Origin: an uncultured Bacteroidales bacterium | Lineage (GTDB): Bacteria; Bacteroidota; Bacteroidia; Bacteroidales; UBA932 | Assembly (NCBI GenBank): GCA_947177525.1 | Contig: CAMWUW010000002.1 | Span: 1-64,000, forward strand | DNA length: 64,000 nt | Reading direction: 5' to 3' | In this document: in pieces, positions 26,476 to 34,363 of the stretch | Layout: the number at the start of each line of letters is the position of its first letter | Numbering within the stretch: the first letter of the stretch is position 1 | The notes under the pieces: generated by a model | Seen by the model: the letters and a program-made list of their open reading frames with translations, nothing else | What the model was told of the DNA's origin: nothing | Database searches by the model: none | Made by a program: the position numbers and the translations under genes

Positions 26476-27018
26476 ATGACCGACAGTGACATCATAAAGG
26501 CCTATAAAGACGGCAGACATGAAGAAGCGTTCAGGCAGATAGTCGAAAATTACAGCGAGCGGCTATACTGGCATGTACGGCGTTTTCTGTGCTGCCATGA
26601 GGACACGGATGACCTTCTGCAGGACATATTCATAAAAATATGGACGGCCCTGCCCACGTTCCGGGGCGACTCCAAACTATTCACATGGATTTACAGAATA
26701 GCCACCAACGAGGTGCTGAACAGCCTGCGGAAAAACAGGATAAGGGCGGTTTTCAAAAGCGGCAATCCGGAGGATGATTTCCTGAAAAAGATTGACGAAG
26801 ACCCGTACTTCAACGGAGACCACCTGCAGAGAGAACTTCAGAAAGCCATACAGAGACTTCCCGAAAAACAGAGGATAGTATTCAGCCTGAGATATTTCGA
26901 TGAATTGAAATATGAAGAGATTGCCGCAATAACAGGCACATCGGAAGGTGCTCTGAAAGCGTCCTATCACCATGCATACGGAAAAATCAAAAAGACTCTG
27001 GAAGAAAAATTCCTGTAA
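26476..27018 (+). CDS. ECF-type RNA polymerase sigma factor
   Basis: A 180-residue sigma-70 family protein with region 2 (EAFRQIVENYSERLYWHVRRFL, DTDDLLQDIFIKIWTALPTF, SKLFTWIYRIATNEVLNSLRK) and region 4 (LPEKQRIVFSLRYFDELKYEEIAAITGTSEGALKASYHHA). ATG 26476 is preferred to the TTG at 26470. A TATATTTG box at 26465-26472 sits only 3 bp before this ATG, so either the mRNA is nearly leaderless or that box is accidental. It heads a three-gene cluster with a membrane protein and a Spy-like protein, typical of an envelope- or metal-stress regulon. Confidence 0.93.
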   Translation: MTDSDIIKAYKDGRHEEAFRQIVENYSERLYWHVRRFLCCHEDTDDLLQDIFIKIWTALPTFRGDSKLFTWIYRIATNEVLNSLRKNRIRAVFKSGNPEDDFLKKIDEDPYFNGDHLQRELQKAIQRLPEKQRIVFSLRYFDELKYEEIAAITGTSEGALKASYHHAYGKIKKTLEEKFL

Positions 27019-27060
27019 GTGCCCCATAAACTTTTGAAACAGAAAAGTGTCATATATAAC

Positions 27061-27471
27061 ATGAAAAAAGATACAGAAGACATATTGCTGTCATCCGGAC
27101 AGTTGAAAAAAATGCCATTTGACGTCCCTCCGGGATATTTCCCATCACTGGCGGAAAGGACAACGCGCCGGGTAATGCAGGCCGGCACGCAAGAATACGG
27201 CATAATACGGAAACTTGTACCATATTTTGCAACAGCCGCCATGTTTGCAATCATAGCTACTGTGGGAACATTCTTCCTAAGCAGGACCACAGGAGAGAAC
27301 GACTATTCATTTGAGGACTATATCGTGATGTCAGACAGCTTCAGCGAAATGTTTACCTACGCAATGGACAGCCGGCAATATGCGGAGACAGCTCCGGATG
27401 AACAGGACATCGCAGACTACCTTATATACACAGGAGTAAGTACAGAGTGCATAGAACTATCATATAAATAA
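27061..27471 (+). CDS. Single-pass membrane protein, probable anti-sigma factor
   Basis: 136 residues from ATG 27061. The N-terminal about 55 residues are soluble and contain KMPFDVPPGYFPSLAERTTRRVM, a motif frequently seen in small Bacteroidota proteins next to ECF sigma genes. A TM helix follows (LVPYFATAAMFAIIATVGTFFLS, residues about 58-80), then an acidic periplasmic tail. No zinc-binding anti-sigma signature is present. Its position 42 bp after the sigma gene and its topology argue for a membrane anti-sigma factor; I recognise no named family. Confidence 0.6.
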   Translation: MKKDTEDILLSSGQLKKMPFDVPPGYFPSLAERTTRRVMQAGTQEYGIIRKLVPYFATAAMFAIIATVGTFFLSRTTGENDYSFEDYIVMSDSFSEMFTYAMDSRQYAETAPDEQDIADYLIYTGVSTECIELSYK

Positions 27472-27480
27472 CAATAAGCC

Positions 27481-27963
27481 ATGAAAAGAACAGCATCATT
27501 AATTTTATCAGCAATAATCATCATATCCGCCGGCATTGGCGCAAAAGCCTCCGACAAAAACGACTGGAAGCAAAAAATGATGAGCGAGAAAATTGCCTTC
27601 CTGACAGTTGAGCTTGACCTTACCCCGGAAGAGGCCCAGGCATTCTGGCCGGTATACAACATGGCAAGCACAGAACTTGACAATACCATGCAGGAAATAT
27701 TCAGGACACACAAGGCACTGGCAAAGGCAATTGACGACAACAGGCCGAAAGCCGAGATTTCCTCATTGCTCGACCGCTACCTGGCGGCACAGCAGAAACA
27801 CAGGGAGACTGAAGGAGCAATGGCAGAGAAATACAAAAAGGTGCTGCCAGTGGAAAAAGTCGCCAAATTGTATATAAGCGAAGAAAAATTCCGCCGCCAA
27901 TGCATACACAGGATGCACGGAAAGCAGCAGGGGCAGCAAAAGACGCCTCAGAACAGCAAATAA
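27481..27963 (+). CDS. Spy/CpxP-like periplasmic protein
   Basis: A 160-residue secreted protein with signal peptide (KRTASLILSAIIIISAGIGAKAS) and an all-helical mature part. LDLTPEEAQAFWPVYN resembles the LTxxQ repeat of the Spy/CpxP/ZraP family, and the charged helix KHRETEGAMAEKYKKVL follows. These proteins act as periplasmic chaperones or stress sensors. The C-terminus is Gln/Lys-rich. It is the third gene of the sigma cluster, so it could be both target and sensor, as with CnrX-like systems. The last 16 bp overlap the convergent trmN6. Confidence 0.72.
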   Translation: MKRTASLILSAIIIISAGIGAKASDKNDWKQKMMSEKIAFLTVELDLTPEEAQAFWPVYNMASTELDNTMQEIFRTHKALAKAIDDNRPKAEISSLLDRYLAAQQKHRETEGAMAEKYKKVLPVEKVAKLYISEEKFRRQCIHRMHGKQQGQQKTPQNSK

Positions 27964-28688
27964 AAATCCTTGGTGAGGGAAATATACTCAGACGTGTACT
28001 TTCCCTCATTTTGTATCACAAGATTCTCATAAGAAGGCTCCACGCATCTTGTACGTGAAAATTCTGCAATTATCCTGCTGTCACTCTTACGCGGCACAGT
28101 CCTTATTTTTGTCATCCTGAATAAGAACAGGCTGCACATGCGGGCATGACGCAGCAAAGCCTTTTCCTGGTCGGCGGGAAGAATCACTGCCAAGCGGCCG
28201 GAAGCCGATAGCCTCGATGCAGAAAATTCAAGCAATTCCCTATAGGAAAGTCCGGAAGCAGTATGCCTCGCGGCATTCCTCCTGAGCTGCGGAGCCTGAA
28301 GCGAACAATCAAAATAAGGTGGATTGGAAAAAATCAGATCATATTCCGCTGTGCAGTCCGCAGAAAATTCTTCCAGACTTTTATTATATGCATGCAGGAT
28401 TCCTCCCCACGGAGAAGCCGAGAAATTTTCTCCCGCCTCGGCTGCAGACGGCGAATCAGAGTCTATTGCATCAATGCATATCTCCGGCAATGACATTGCA
28501 CCACGCAGGTCTTCGCACCTCTGTGCCGCCATCAAAGCAACTGTTCCCGTACCCGTCCCCACATCAAGAAAAAAACGGTCCTCAGGGACAATCTTCATCA
28601 CTGCCCCCAAAAGCACGCCGTCAGTATTCACTTTCATCGCGCTGGACTCATTTTTGACGGAAAATCTCTTGAAACGGAATATCCCCAT
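27948..28688 (-). CDS. trmN6: tRNA1(Val) adenine-N6 methyltransferase (TrmN6/YfiC-like)
   Basis: This enzyme makes m6A37 in tRNA-Val. The 246-aa protein begins FRFKRFSVKNESSAMKVNTDGVLLGA, the YfiC hallmark, followed by the SAM motif LDVGTGTGTVALMAAQ and the catalytic NPPYF (SNPPYFDCSL), then a typical HTASGLSYRELLEFSASRL. ATG 28688 is chosen over the track start because it gives the conserved N-terminus and lies 4 bp after lolD. It is the last gene of the tRNA-lolD-trmN6 run. Confidence 0.92.
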   Translation of the reverse strand: MGIFRFKRFSVKNESSAMKVNTDGVLLGAVMKIVPEDRFFLDVGTGTGTVALMAAQRCEDLRGAMSLPEICIDAIDSDSPSAAEAGENFSASPWGGILHAYNKSLEEFSADCTAEYDLIFSNPPYFDCSLQAPQLRRNAARHTASGLSYRELLEFSASRLSASGRLAVILPADQEKALLRHARMCSLFLFRMTKIRTVPRKSDSRIIAEFSRTRCVEPSYENLVIQNEGKYTSEYISLTKDFYLLF

Positions 28689-28692
28689 TGGC

Positions 28693-29352
28693 CTACATTT
28701 CCTGTACGAACATTCCGTCACGCATAATCAGCGACCGGTCGCACATGGACGCCAGTTCCGGATCGTGCGTGACAATTACGATTGTCTGCCCATAACGTTC
28801 CCTCAGGGAGAAAAACAGATTATGAATCTCATCCTTGTTTCTTGAATCAAGATTTCCGGAAGGTTCATCTGCAAAAAGTACGGCAGGCCTGTTTATCAAA
28901 GCCCTGGCTATGGCAACCCTCTGCTGCTCCCCTCCTGACAATTGCGACGGCTTATGCGCAAGACGGCCGGACAAGCCCAGGTCTTCAAGAAGAACCTTGG
29001 CCTCGGACTCAGAATCGCGGCGGGAACGCCCGGCAATCATGGCCGGTATCATCACATTTTCGAGAGATGTAAATTCAGGGAGCAAATGGTGGAACTGGAA
29101 TACAAATCCGATATTACGGTTACGGAACGATGCCAATGAATTCCCTTTAAGGGACAATACATCTGTACCGTCAATCACCAAAGTTCCCGAATCCGGGGAA
29201 GAGAGTGTTCCGAGAATCTGGAGCAGAGTGGACTTGCCTGCTCCGGAAGAGCCCATAATCGACACGACTTCCGACTTTGAGGCGCAGAAGTCAAGTCCCT
29301 TTAGGACTTTAAGGTCACCGAATGACTTTTCTATTCCTTTTGCCGATATCAT
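28693..29352 (-). CDS. lolD: ABC transporter ATP-binding protein, LolD-like
   Basis: A 219-residue ATPase of the LolD/MacB subfamily: Walker [13 protein letters not shown]-loop [18 protein letters not shown], signature [15 protein letters not shown], Walker [13 protein letters not shown] and the switch histidine VTHD. LolD powers release of outer-membrane lipoproteins from the inner membrane with LolC/E-type permeases; no permease gene is adjacent. ATG 29352 is the family start; the longer track ORF translates the antisense of a tRNA. Only 2 nt separate the tRNA-Ala 3' end from the ATG. Confidence 0.9.
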   Translation of the reverse strand: MISAKGIEKSFGDLKVLKGLDFCASKSEVVSIMGSSGAGKSTLLQILGTLSSPDSGTLVIDGTDVLSLKGNSLASFRNRNIGFVFQFHHLLPEFTSLENVMIPAMIAGRSRRDSESEAKVLLEDLGLSGRLAHKPSQLSGGEQQRVAIARALINRPAVLFADEPSGNLDSRNKDEIHNLFFSLRERYGQTIVIVTHDPELASMCDRSLIMRDGMFVQEM

Positions 29353-29354
29353 TG

Positions 29355-29427
<73 letters not shown>

Positions 29428-29482
29428 GAATCTGAAGAAGCCGGCCGCGGAATGCAAAAACCGGACTTCCGCAAAAACAATA

Positions 29483-29512
29483 AGGGTGACCCAAAATATT
29501 TTGGATCACCCT
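29483..29512 (-). terminator. Hairpin between tRNA-Pro and tRNA-Ala
   Basis: AGGGTGA (29483-29489) pairs with TCACCCT (29506-29512), and the inside is the palindrome CCAAAATATTTTGG. On the reverse strand it begins 8 nt after tRNA-Pro and is followed by TATTGTTTTTG. It looks like an intrinsic terminator, perhaps leaky, since tRNA-Ala has no clear promoter. Confidence 0.75.
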
Positions 29513-29520
29513 CTTCATGG

Positions 29521-29594
29521 TCGGGGTACTGTGACTCGAACACAGGACCCTCTGGTCCCAAACCAGATGCGCTAGCCAACTGCGCCACACCCCG
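29521..29594 (-). tRNA. tRNA-Pro (anticodon TGG)
   Basis: The reverse strand gives a 74-nt cloverleaf: acceptor CGGGGTG/TACCCCG, anticodon stem TCTGG/CCAGA with loop TTTGGGA (anticodon TGG), variable GGGTC and T arm CTGTG TTCGAGT CACAG, discriminator A. CCA is not encoded. A TATATTTG box lies 28 bp upstream. Confidence 0.95.
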
Positions 29595-29621
29595 ATTATG
29601 ATTCCCTTTCATTTGGGACTG

Positions 29622-29629
29622 CAAATATA
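29622..29629 (-). promoter_or_regulatory. -7 box for tRNA-Pro
   Basis: Reverse strand TATATTTG, 28 bp before the mature 5' end, leaving a leader of about 23 nt. It may also serve tRNA-Ala, lolD and trmN6 by read-through. Confidence 0.6.
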
Positions 29630-29641
29630 GGAGTAAAAAAT

Positions 29642-29678
29642 AAAAGTGCAAAATTTTTCTTCAAAATTCTGCACTTTT
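29642..29678 (-). terminator. Strong hairpin between mdh and tRNA-Pro
   Basis: AAAAGTGCA (29642-29650) pairs with TGCACTTTT (29670-29678), and AATTTT/AAAATT extend the stem inward past one mismatch. On the reverse strand it ends in TTTTATTTTTTAC. It probably ends mdh transcription. Confidence 0.85.
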
Positions 29679-29707
29679 ATATAAAATTCACTGTATGGTG
29701 CATTAAT

Positions 29708-29747
29708 AAGCCGTCAATTTTGCCTTATTCGGCAAAGCCGACGGCTT
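29708..29747 (-). terminator. First hairpin after mdh
   Basis: AAGCCGTC (29708-29715) pairs with GACGGCTT (29740-29747) with an inner TTTGCC/GGCAAA stem. It lies 18 bp past the mdh stop. The T-run is weak, so it may act together with the hairpin at 29642. Confidence 0.6.
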
Positions 29748-29764
29748 TTCACCAAAACAATTTC

Positions 29765-30760
29765 CTAAAGATTAGGGTTTACTGTTTTCCAGTCCTTCAC
29801 TGCAGGAATGATTCCGAGGTCAATGATCTCGTCACGCATCTTGCAAAGGTGGGCATAAGACTTGTCAAGGGCAGCCATTTCTTCCTCTGTTCCTGTAACC
29901 TCAGAATAGTGGACACCGTCAGCATCCATCACTGTAGGCATTGCCATCATGACATTCTGGTATTTTTCGTTGTTCACATAGCAACCTGCCGGCCAAGATA
30001 TGCCCTCGCCTCCCATGGCAGCTGCAATCATACGCACTGAGCAGTATGCAGGGCTCTGGAATGAAGAACGTCCGCGGAGCTTGATGATTGCGGCACCGCC
30101 CTGGATAACCTCAACCTTCATTTCAGCCCATCTCTCTGCAGAAATCTTTGTTCCGAGGATTTCTGAGAAAGGAACACCGTCAACAGTCACCTTTGAAGCA
30201 AATACGGCCATCTGCTCGCCATGTCCTCCGTATGTAGAGCAATTCTTGACGAGACTCTGCTGAACACCGCACTCCTTTGCGATTGCGCTCTGGAGACGGG
30301 TTGAGTCAAGAGCGGCAAGAGTTGTCACCTGGGAAGGCTTCAGTCCGGAATGGAGAAGCACTACAAGTCCTGTAAGGTCAGCAGGGTTGAAGATGACAAC
30401 CACATGCTTTACGTCAGGGCAGTATGCCTTCACGTTCTTTCCGAACTCTTCTGCAATCTGGCAGTTGCCTTTAAGCAGATCCTCGCGGGTCATACCCTCT
30501 TTACGTGGGGCACCGCCTGAAGAGATGATGTACTTGGCGTCAGTGAAGGCCTCTTTCGGATCAGTTGTCCAAGTGAGGTTTACACCTTCAAAACCACAAT
30601 GGAACATCTCCTCTGCGACTCCCTTGAGTCCTGGCTCATAAACATCATAGAGGCAGATGTTCGGAGTAAGTTTCATCATCATGGCAGTCTGGGCCATGTT
30701 TGAACCGATCATGCCGGCGGCGCCGACGATGACGAGTTTGTCATTAGTCAAAAATTCCAT
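29765..30760 (-). CDS. mdh: Malate dehydrogenase
   Basis: NAD-dependent interconversion of malate and oxaloacetate. The 331-residue protein has the Rossmann motif VIVGAAGMIGSNMAQ, an acidic end of strand 2 (CLYDVYEP), the arginine-containing mobile loop (GGAPRKEGMTREDLLKGN), VVIFNPADLTG and the catalytic His in STYGGHGEQMAVF. It resembles the LDH-like MDH of Bacteroidota, which in anaerobes runs reductively toward succinate. A single-gene unit with its own promoter and terminators. Confidence 0.93.
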   Translation of the reverse strand: MEFLTNDKLVIVGAAGMIGSNMAQTAMMMKLTPNICLYDVYEPGLKGVAEEMFHCGFEGVNLTWTTDPKEAFTDAKYIISSGGAPRKEGMTREDLLKGNCQIAEEFGKNVKAYCPDVKHVVVIFNPADLTGLVVLLHSGLKPSQVTTLAALDSTRLQSAIAKECGVQQSLVKNCSTYGGHGEQMAVFASKVTVDGVPFSEILGTKISAERWAEMKVEVIQGGAAIIKLRGRSSFQSPAYCSVRMIAAAMGGEGISWPAGCYVNNEKYQNVMMAMPTVMDADGVHYSEVTGTEEEMAALDKSYAHLCKMRDEIIDLGIIPAVKDWKTVNPNL

Positions 30761-30805
30761 AATAATTCAATATAATGCTTTGTCAATATCAAACTGTGCA
30801 AAGCG

Positions 30806-30813
30806 CAAATATA
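30806..30813 (-). promoter_or_regulatory. -7 box for mdh
   Basis: Reverse strand TATATTTG with the next base C, giving a leader of about 40 nt to the mdh ATG. Confidence 0.6.
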
Positions 30814-30896
30814 GCAAAAAAAATGAGAGCGGACGCCAATTTGCAAGAATTCACTCCGGTATATGCCAGATAATTTTCAGATATCAAAACATTTCG

Positions 30897-30904
30897 TATA
30901 TTTG
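30897..30904 (+). promoter_or_regulatory. -7 box for the structured RNA and PPTase gene
   Basis: TATATTTG followed by C, with predicted transcription start near 30909. It stands 36 bp before the first paired segment of the RNA fold described at 30908-31130. Confidence 0.65.
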
Positions 30905-30907
30905 CCG

Positions 30908-31130
30908 ACAGATTTTAACATTTAAAGACAAGTGGAACCTCCCAGTCCGATATTGACAGATCAGAACAGCAATGCGGGTCAGATGTCTGATGACCCGTTG
31001 TCCCACAATATTTATATGATCATGGGGACCTCTTCGGAACAATGCGAAGAGGCTTATTCTGTGTGCGCATGGTCTGCGCGCACGGGATTGTCGTATATAG
31101 GGTTTTCGGACGGGACCGTCTCATAGTCAC
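30908..31130 (+). ncRNA. Candidate structured RNA (leader or independent ncRNA) upstream of the PPTase gene
   Basis: By complementarity the region folds as a closing helix enclosing three hairpins. Closing: CCC-A-GTCCGA (30941-30950) with TCGGAC-GGG (31106-31114), one bulged A; then GACAGATC (30955-30962) with GGATTGTC (31085-31092), with two wobbles and one mismatch. Hairpins: CGGGTCA/TGACCCG (30975-30981/30991-30997), CCTCTTCG/CGAAGAGG (31029-31036/31045-31052) and GTGTGCGCA/TGCGCGCAC (31061-31069/31075-31083). An alternative hairpin GACGG-GA-CCGTC (31109-31120) would break the outer helix. There is no terminator before the PPTase ATG at 31148, so a cis-acting leader is the simpler reading; a processed ncRNA such as a divergent 6S RNA is possible. 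The 64-codon ORF here (GTG 30932) is probably incidental. Confidence 0.65.
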
Positions 31131-31147
31131 AAAGAACACATTTTGAT

Positions 31148-31783
31148 ATGGCACTATATTTAAGAAAGAAACTTGACAACAAGGCAGAGATTGCCGTCTG
31201 GCAGATTACTGAAACGGAAGAAGAACTTATGGCACTCATATCTGTGCCGAATGACGAGATGGAGGAAATCTCACTTATCCGCAACCAGAACCAGAGGATG
31301 CAGAAGCTGGCTGTCAGGGCCCTGCTTAACGAAGTCTTTGAAGAAAAGATGTACCTGAATCATCATGACAACGGCAAGCCTTACCTGGAGAATTGCGTGA
31401 CAAACATAAGCATCACGCACACGGACAGATATGTCGCGATAATAACCCATGACGAAGATGACCTCGGCATCGACATCGAATCGCTTGACAGGGACTTTTC
31501 CGCTGTTGAGAAAAAAGTTCTTTCCGAAGATGAAATCGATGACCTGGACGAAGACAAGAGAAATGAGCAGCTTGCCATATACTGGTGCGCAAAAGAAGCC
31601 ATCTTCAAGAGAATGTCCCAGAACAGGGTTGATTTCGCCGAGCAGATAGAGGTAGAGAAATTCCGTCCAAAGGGTGAGGGGGAACTTGAGGCCACATTTA
31701 TCCACAAGGACGAACATGAGGAAGAGTTTGAATTGGAATATATGACATTTGACAGGCATGTCCTCGTATGGCTTGTCGGATAG
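31148..31783 (+). CDS. 4'-phosphopantetheinyl transferase superfamily protein
   Basis: These enzymes activate acyl or peptidyl carrier proteins by adding the phosphopantetheine arm from CoA. The 211-residue protein has the motifs ISITHTDRYVAIIT, GIDIESLDRDF (GxDxE, metal binding) and WCAKEAIFKRM (WxxKEA), as in the Sfp/HetI class rather than AcpS. The C-terminal third is acidic and beta-rich (HKDEHEEEFELEYM). Its carrier-protein partner is not nearby. It is preceded by the structured RNA and followed by a strong terminator, so it is probably a single-gene unit. Confidence 0.88.
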   Translation: MALYLRKKLDNKAEIAVWQITETEEELMALISVPNDEMEEISLIRNQNQRMQKLAVRALLNEVFEEKMYLNHHDNGKPYLENCVTNISITHTDRYVAIITHDEDDLGIDIESLDRDFSAVEKKVLSEDEIDDLDEDKRNEQLAIYWCAKEAIFKRMSQNRVDFAEQIEVEKFRPKGEGELEATFIHKDEHEEEFELEYMTFDRHVLVWLVG

Positions 31784-31875
31784 TTCCGGCCAAATGACGC
31801 AGCCTTGGGCAAAGTGCCCCGCCGTAACTGGCCTGTTACCCCAATTTAGAAAATATCAAAATTAATTTTTATTTT

Positions 31876-31909
31876 AAAACCCTGCTAATCATTCAGTTAG
31901 CAGGGTTTT
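31876..31909 (+). terminator. Intrinsic terminator after the PPTase gene
   Basis: AAAACCCTGCTAA (31876-31888) pairs perfectly over 13 bp with TTAGCAGGGTTTT (31897-31909) around an 8-nt loop, with A and T runs on both sides. Between the PPTase stop and this hairpin, shorter stems GGGCA/TGCCC (31807-31819) and GTAAC/GTTAC also occur. Confidence 0.92.
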
Positions 31910-31967
31910 AAACATATTGTTGAAAACTTTTTACAAAAAACACAAGCAATTATCGGAAGTATTGGAT

Positions 31968-31975
31968 TATATTTG
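31968..31975 (+). promoter_or_regulatory. -7 box for nrdD
   Basis: TATATTTG, with a predicted leader of about 105 nt before the nrdD ATG at 32085. Confidence 0.6.
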
Positions 31976-31979
31976 TCAT

Positions 31980-32065
31980 CCGGTTTGACAGACTTCTCAC
32001 CGGCATTACAAAAATCAACTAAACACAATCATTTCAGTCCGGTGAAAAACTTATTCGCGGGACTG
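31980..32065 (+). promoter_or_regulatory. nrdD leader with mutually exclusive stems
   Basis: Segment B, TCACCGG (31997-32003), can pair either with A, CCGGT (31980-31984), or with C, CCGGTGA (32039-32045). C overlaps CAGTCC (32035-32040), which can instead pair with GGACTG (32060-32065) just before the start codon. So A-B plus CAGTCC-GGACTG excludes B-C. The arrangement resembles an attenuator or riboswitch. I see no cobalamin-riboswitch B12 box and no obvious NrdR boxes. Confidence 0.5.
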
Positions 32066-32084
32066 ATTAAATAAGGCTTACATT

Positions 32085-34292
32085 ATGGTCAGAAATGTTA
32101 TCAAGAGAGACGGCAGGGTCGTACAATTCGACAAGCGTAAAATTGTTGACGCCATACTCAAGGCTATGGATGTCACTGAAGAAGGAGAAGATATAGTTCT
32201 TGCTGCAGAAATTGCATCTGCAATCTCCAAGCTTGACGAGGACAGGATGAGTGTAGAGAACATCCAGGACCATGTTGAGCTTGAGTTGATGAACAGTCCG
32301 AGAAAAGAGGTTGCCCAGAAGTACATAGCCTACCGTAACCAGCGCAATCTTGCAAGAAAGGCAAAATCGCGCGAGATTTTCCAGGAAATCATTGATGCAC
32401 AGGCGACTGAGATCACAAGAGAAAATGCAAACATGAATGCGGACACCCCTGCGGGCATGATGATGAAGTTCGCATCAGAGTCAACCAAGTCATACGTTGA
32501 CGAGTGCATGCTTTCCGAAGATGTCAAGGAAGCCGTCAAGGGCAACTATATACACATACACGACAAGGACTACTACCCGACAAAGAGCCTCACATGCATC
32601 CAGCACCCGCTTGACAAGATTCTTGAGGACGGCTTTTTTGCCGGACACGGAGAGTCAAGGCCAGCCAAAAGGATAGAGACTGCCAGCATATTGGGCTGTA
32701 TATCAATGGAAACGGTGCAGAACGAGATGCACGGCGGACAGGCCATTCCTGCTTTCGATTTCTATATGGCACCTTTTGTAAGACGCTCATTCCAGGAAGA
32801 GCTTGACAAAATAGGTGAAATCAACGGTGAAGACTACACAAGGCTTTATGATGCCAAGATAGACGACTATATAAAAAGGGACCTGATCGGCATACAGGGC
32901 GACGACAGGGTCATCCAGCACGCCATCAATATGACTGTAAGCAGAGTGCACCAGTCAATGGAGGCCTTCGTGCACAACATGAACTCAATACATTCAAGAG
33001 GCGGCAATCAGGTTGTGTTCAGTTCCATCAACTACGGTACGGACACATCAGCAGAAGGACGCTGCGTAATCCGCGAAATCCTGAATACCACATACGAGGG
33101 CGTGGGCAACGGCTCTACGGCCATCTTCCCTATCCAGATATGGAAAAAGAAAAGAGGCGTGAGCTATCTTCCGGAGGACCGTAACTATGACCTGTATAAA
33201 TTTGCCTGCAAGGTGTCAGCCAGAAGGTTCTTCCCGAACTTCCTGAACCTTGACGCACCGTTCAACAGGCACGAGCTATGGAGGGAAGACGACCCGAAGA
33301 GATACCAATACGAGGTGGCTACAATGGGATGCAGGACACGTGTTTTTGAAAACAGGTTCGGGCCAAAGACTTCAATCGGCAGGGGCAATCTTTCTTTCAC
33401 TACAATAAACATAGTGAAGCTTGCCATTGAGTGCATGTCATTAGAGAATCAGGAGGACAGAATACATGAATTCTTCAAAAAGCTGGACTGGGCACTTGAT
33501 ATAGCCGCAAAACAGCTCAATGAAAGATTCAATTTCCAGAAGACTGCCCTGAAAAAGCAGTTCCCTCTCCTGATGGGCGCACTTTGGATTGACAGTGACA
33601 AACTTGACAGCAACGACACGATAGAGCCGGTAATCAACCACGGAACCCTCGGAATCGGATTCATAGGTCTTGCCGAGACTCTCATCGCCCTATGCGGAAA
33701 ACACCATGGAGAATCCCAGGAGGCACAGGAACTTGGCCTGAGGATAGTCTCATTCATGAAAGACAAGGTCGGCGAGTTCTCTGAGAAGTACAGGCACAAC
33801 TTCAGTGTGCTCGCAACTCCGGCAGAAGGACTTTCCGGAAGATTCACCAGGGGCGACAAGAAAAAATTCGGCATAATACCGGGCGTTACAGACAAGGAAT
33901 ATTATACCAATTCCAACCATGTACCGGTATATTATAAATGCACTCCGAAACACAAGGCGGAAATAGAGGCACCGTACCATCCGCTCACCGGAGGAGGCCA
34001 CATCTTCTATGTTGAGATTGACGGTGACGCAACCCACAACCCGGAGGCCATCATGACAATTGTAGACCTGATGGACAAGTACAATATCGGCTACGGCTCT
34101 GTAAATCACAACAGGAACCGCTGCATGGAATGCGGATTTGAAAACGCAGACGAGAATCTTACGGAATGTCCGCACTGCGGAAGCAGCAAGATTGACAAGC
34201 TCCAGCGCATAACCGGATATCTTGTAGGCACCACAGACCGTTGGAACGGAGCAAAACTTGCCGAACTTCATGACCGCGTAGTGCATAAGTAA
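32085..34292 (+). CDS. nrdD: Anaerobic ribonucleoside-triphosphate reductase (class III)
   Basis: The glycyl-radical enzyme that makes dNTPs without oxygen. The 735-residue protein has an N-terminal ATP-cone (VIKRDGRVVQFDKRKIVDAILKAMD to about residue 90) for allosteric control, the catalytic barrel (for example NMTVSRVHQSMEAFVHNMNSIHSRGGNQVVFSSINYGTD), a C-terminal zinc site CMECGFENADENLTECPHCG and the radical loop RITGYLVGTT ending near the C-terminus. NrdG, 95 bp downstream, generates the radical. Confidence 0.97.
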   Translation: MVRNVIKRDGRVVQFDKRKIVDAILKAMDVTEEGEDIVLAAEIASAISKLDEDRMSVENIQDHVELELMNSPRKEVAQKYIAYRNQRNLARKAKSREIFQEIIDAQATEITRENANMNADTPAGMMMKFASESTKSYVDECMLSEDVKEAVKGNYIHIHDKDYYPTKSLTCIQHPLDKILEDGFFAGHGESRPAKRIETASILGCISMETVQNEMHGGQAIPAFDFYMAPFVRRSFQEELDKIGEINGEDYTRLYDAKIDDYIKRDLIGIQGDDRVIQHAINMTVSRVHQSMEAFVHNMNSIHSRGGNQVVFSSINYGTDTSAEGRCVIREILNTTYEGVGNGSTAIFPIQIWKKKRGVSYLPEDRNYDLYKFACKVSARRFFPNFLNLDAPFNRHELWREDDPKRYQYEVATMGCRTRVFENRFGPKTSIGRGNLSFTTINIVKLAIECMSLENQEDRIHEFFKKLDWALDIAAKQLNERFNFQKTALKKQFPLLMGALWIDSDKLDSNDTIEPVINHGTLGIGFIGLAETLIALCGKHHGESQEAQELGLRIVSFMKDKVGEFSEKYRHNFSVLATPAEGLSGRFTRGDKKKFGIIPGVTDKEYYTNSNHVPVYYKCTPKHKAEIEAPYHPLTGGGHIFYVEIDGDATHNPEAIMTIVDLMDKYNIGYGSVNHNRNRCMECGFENADENLTECPHCGSSKIDKLQRITGYLVGTTDRWNGAKLAELHDRVVHK

Positions 34293-34326
34293 AATACAGC
34301 AGAAGCATCTGCAAAAGAACTGACAG

Positions 34327-34363
34327 TGTTCCCGACAGGGCAGGCTTTGTACCTTCGGGAACA
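34327..34363 (+). terminator. Terminator-like hairpin between nrdD and nrdG
   Basis: TGTTCCCGA (34327-34335) pairs over 9 bp with TCGGGAACA (34355-34363), immediately followed by TTTTTAT. It has all the marks of an intrinsic terminator, yet nrdG begins 25 bp later with no promoter box in between. It probably lowers nrdG expression relative to nrdD. Confidence 0.8.

Noticed and set aside
30932-31126. 64-codon ORF with GTG start in the structured RNA
   Set aside because: The whole span is explained better by the RNA fold; the peptide resembles nothing I know. I keep a small possibility that it is a real leader peptide.
31980-32084. Cobalamin riboswitch upstream of nrdD
   Set aside because: No B12 box-like sequence and the leader is only about 105 nt.
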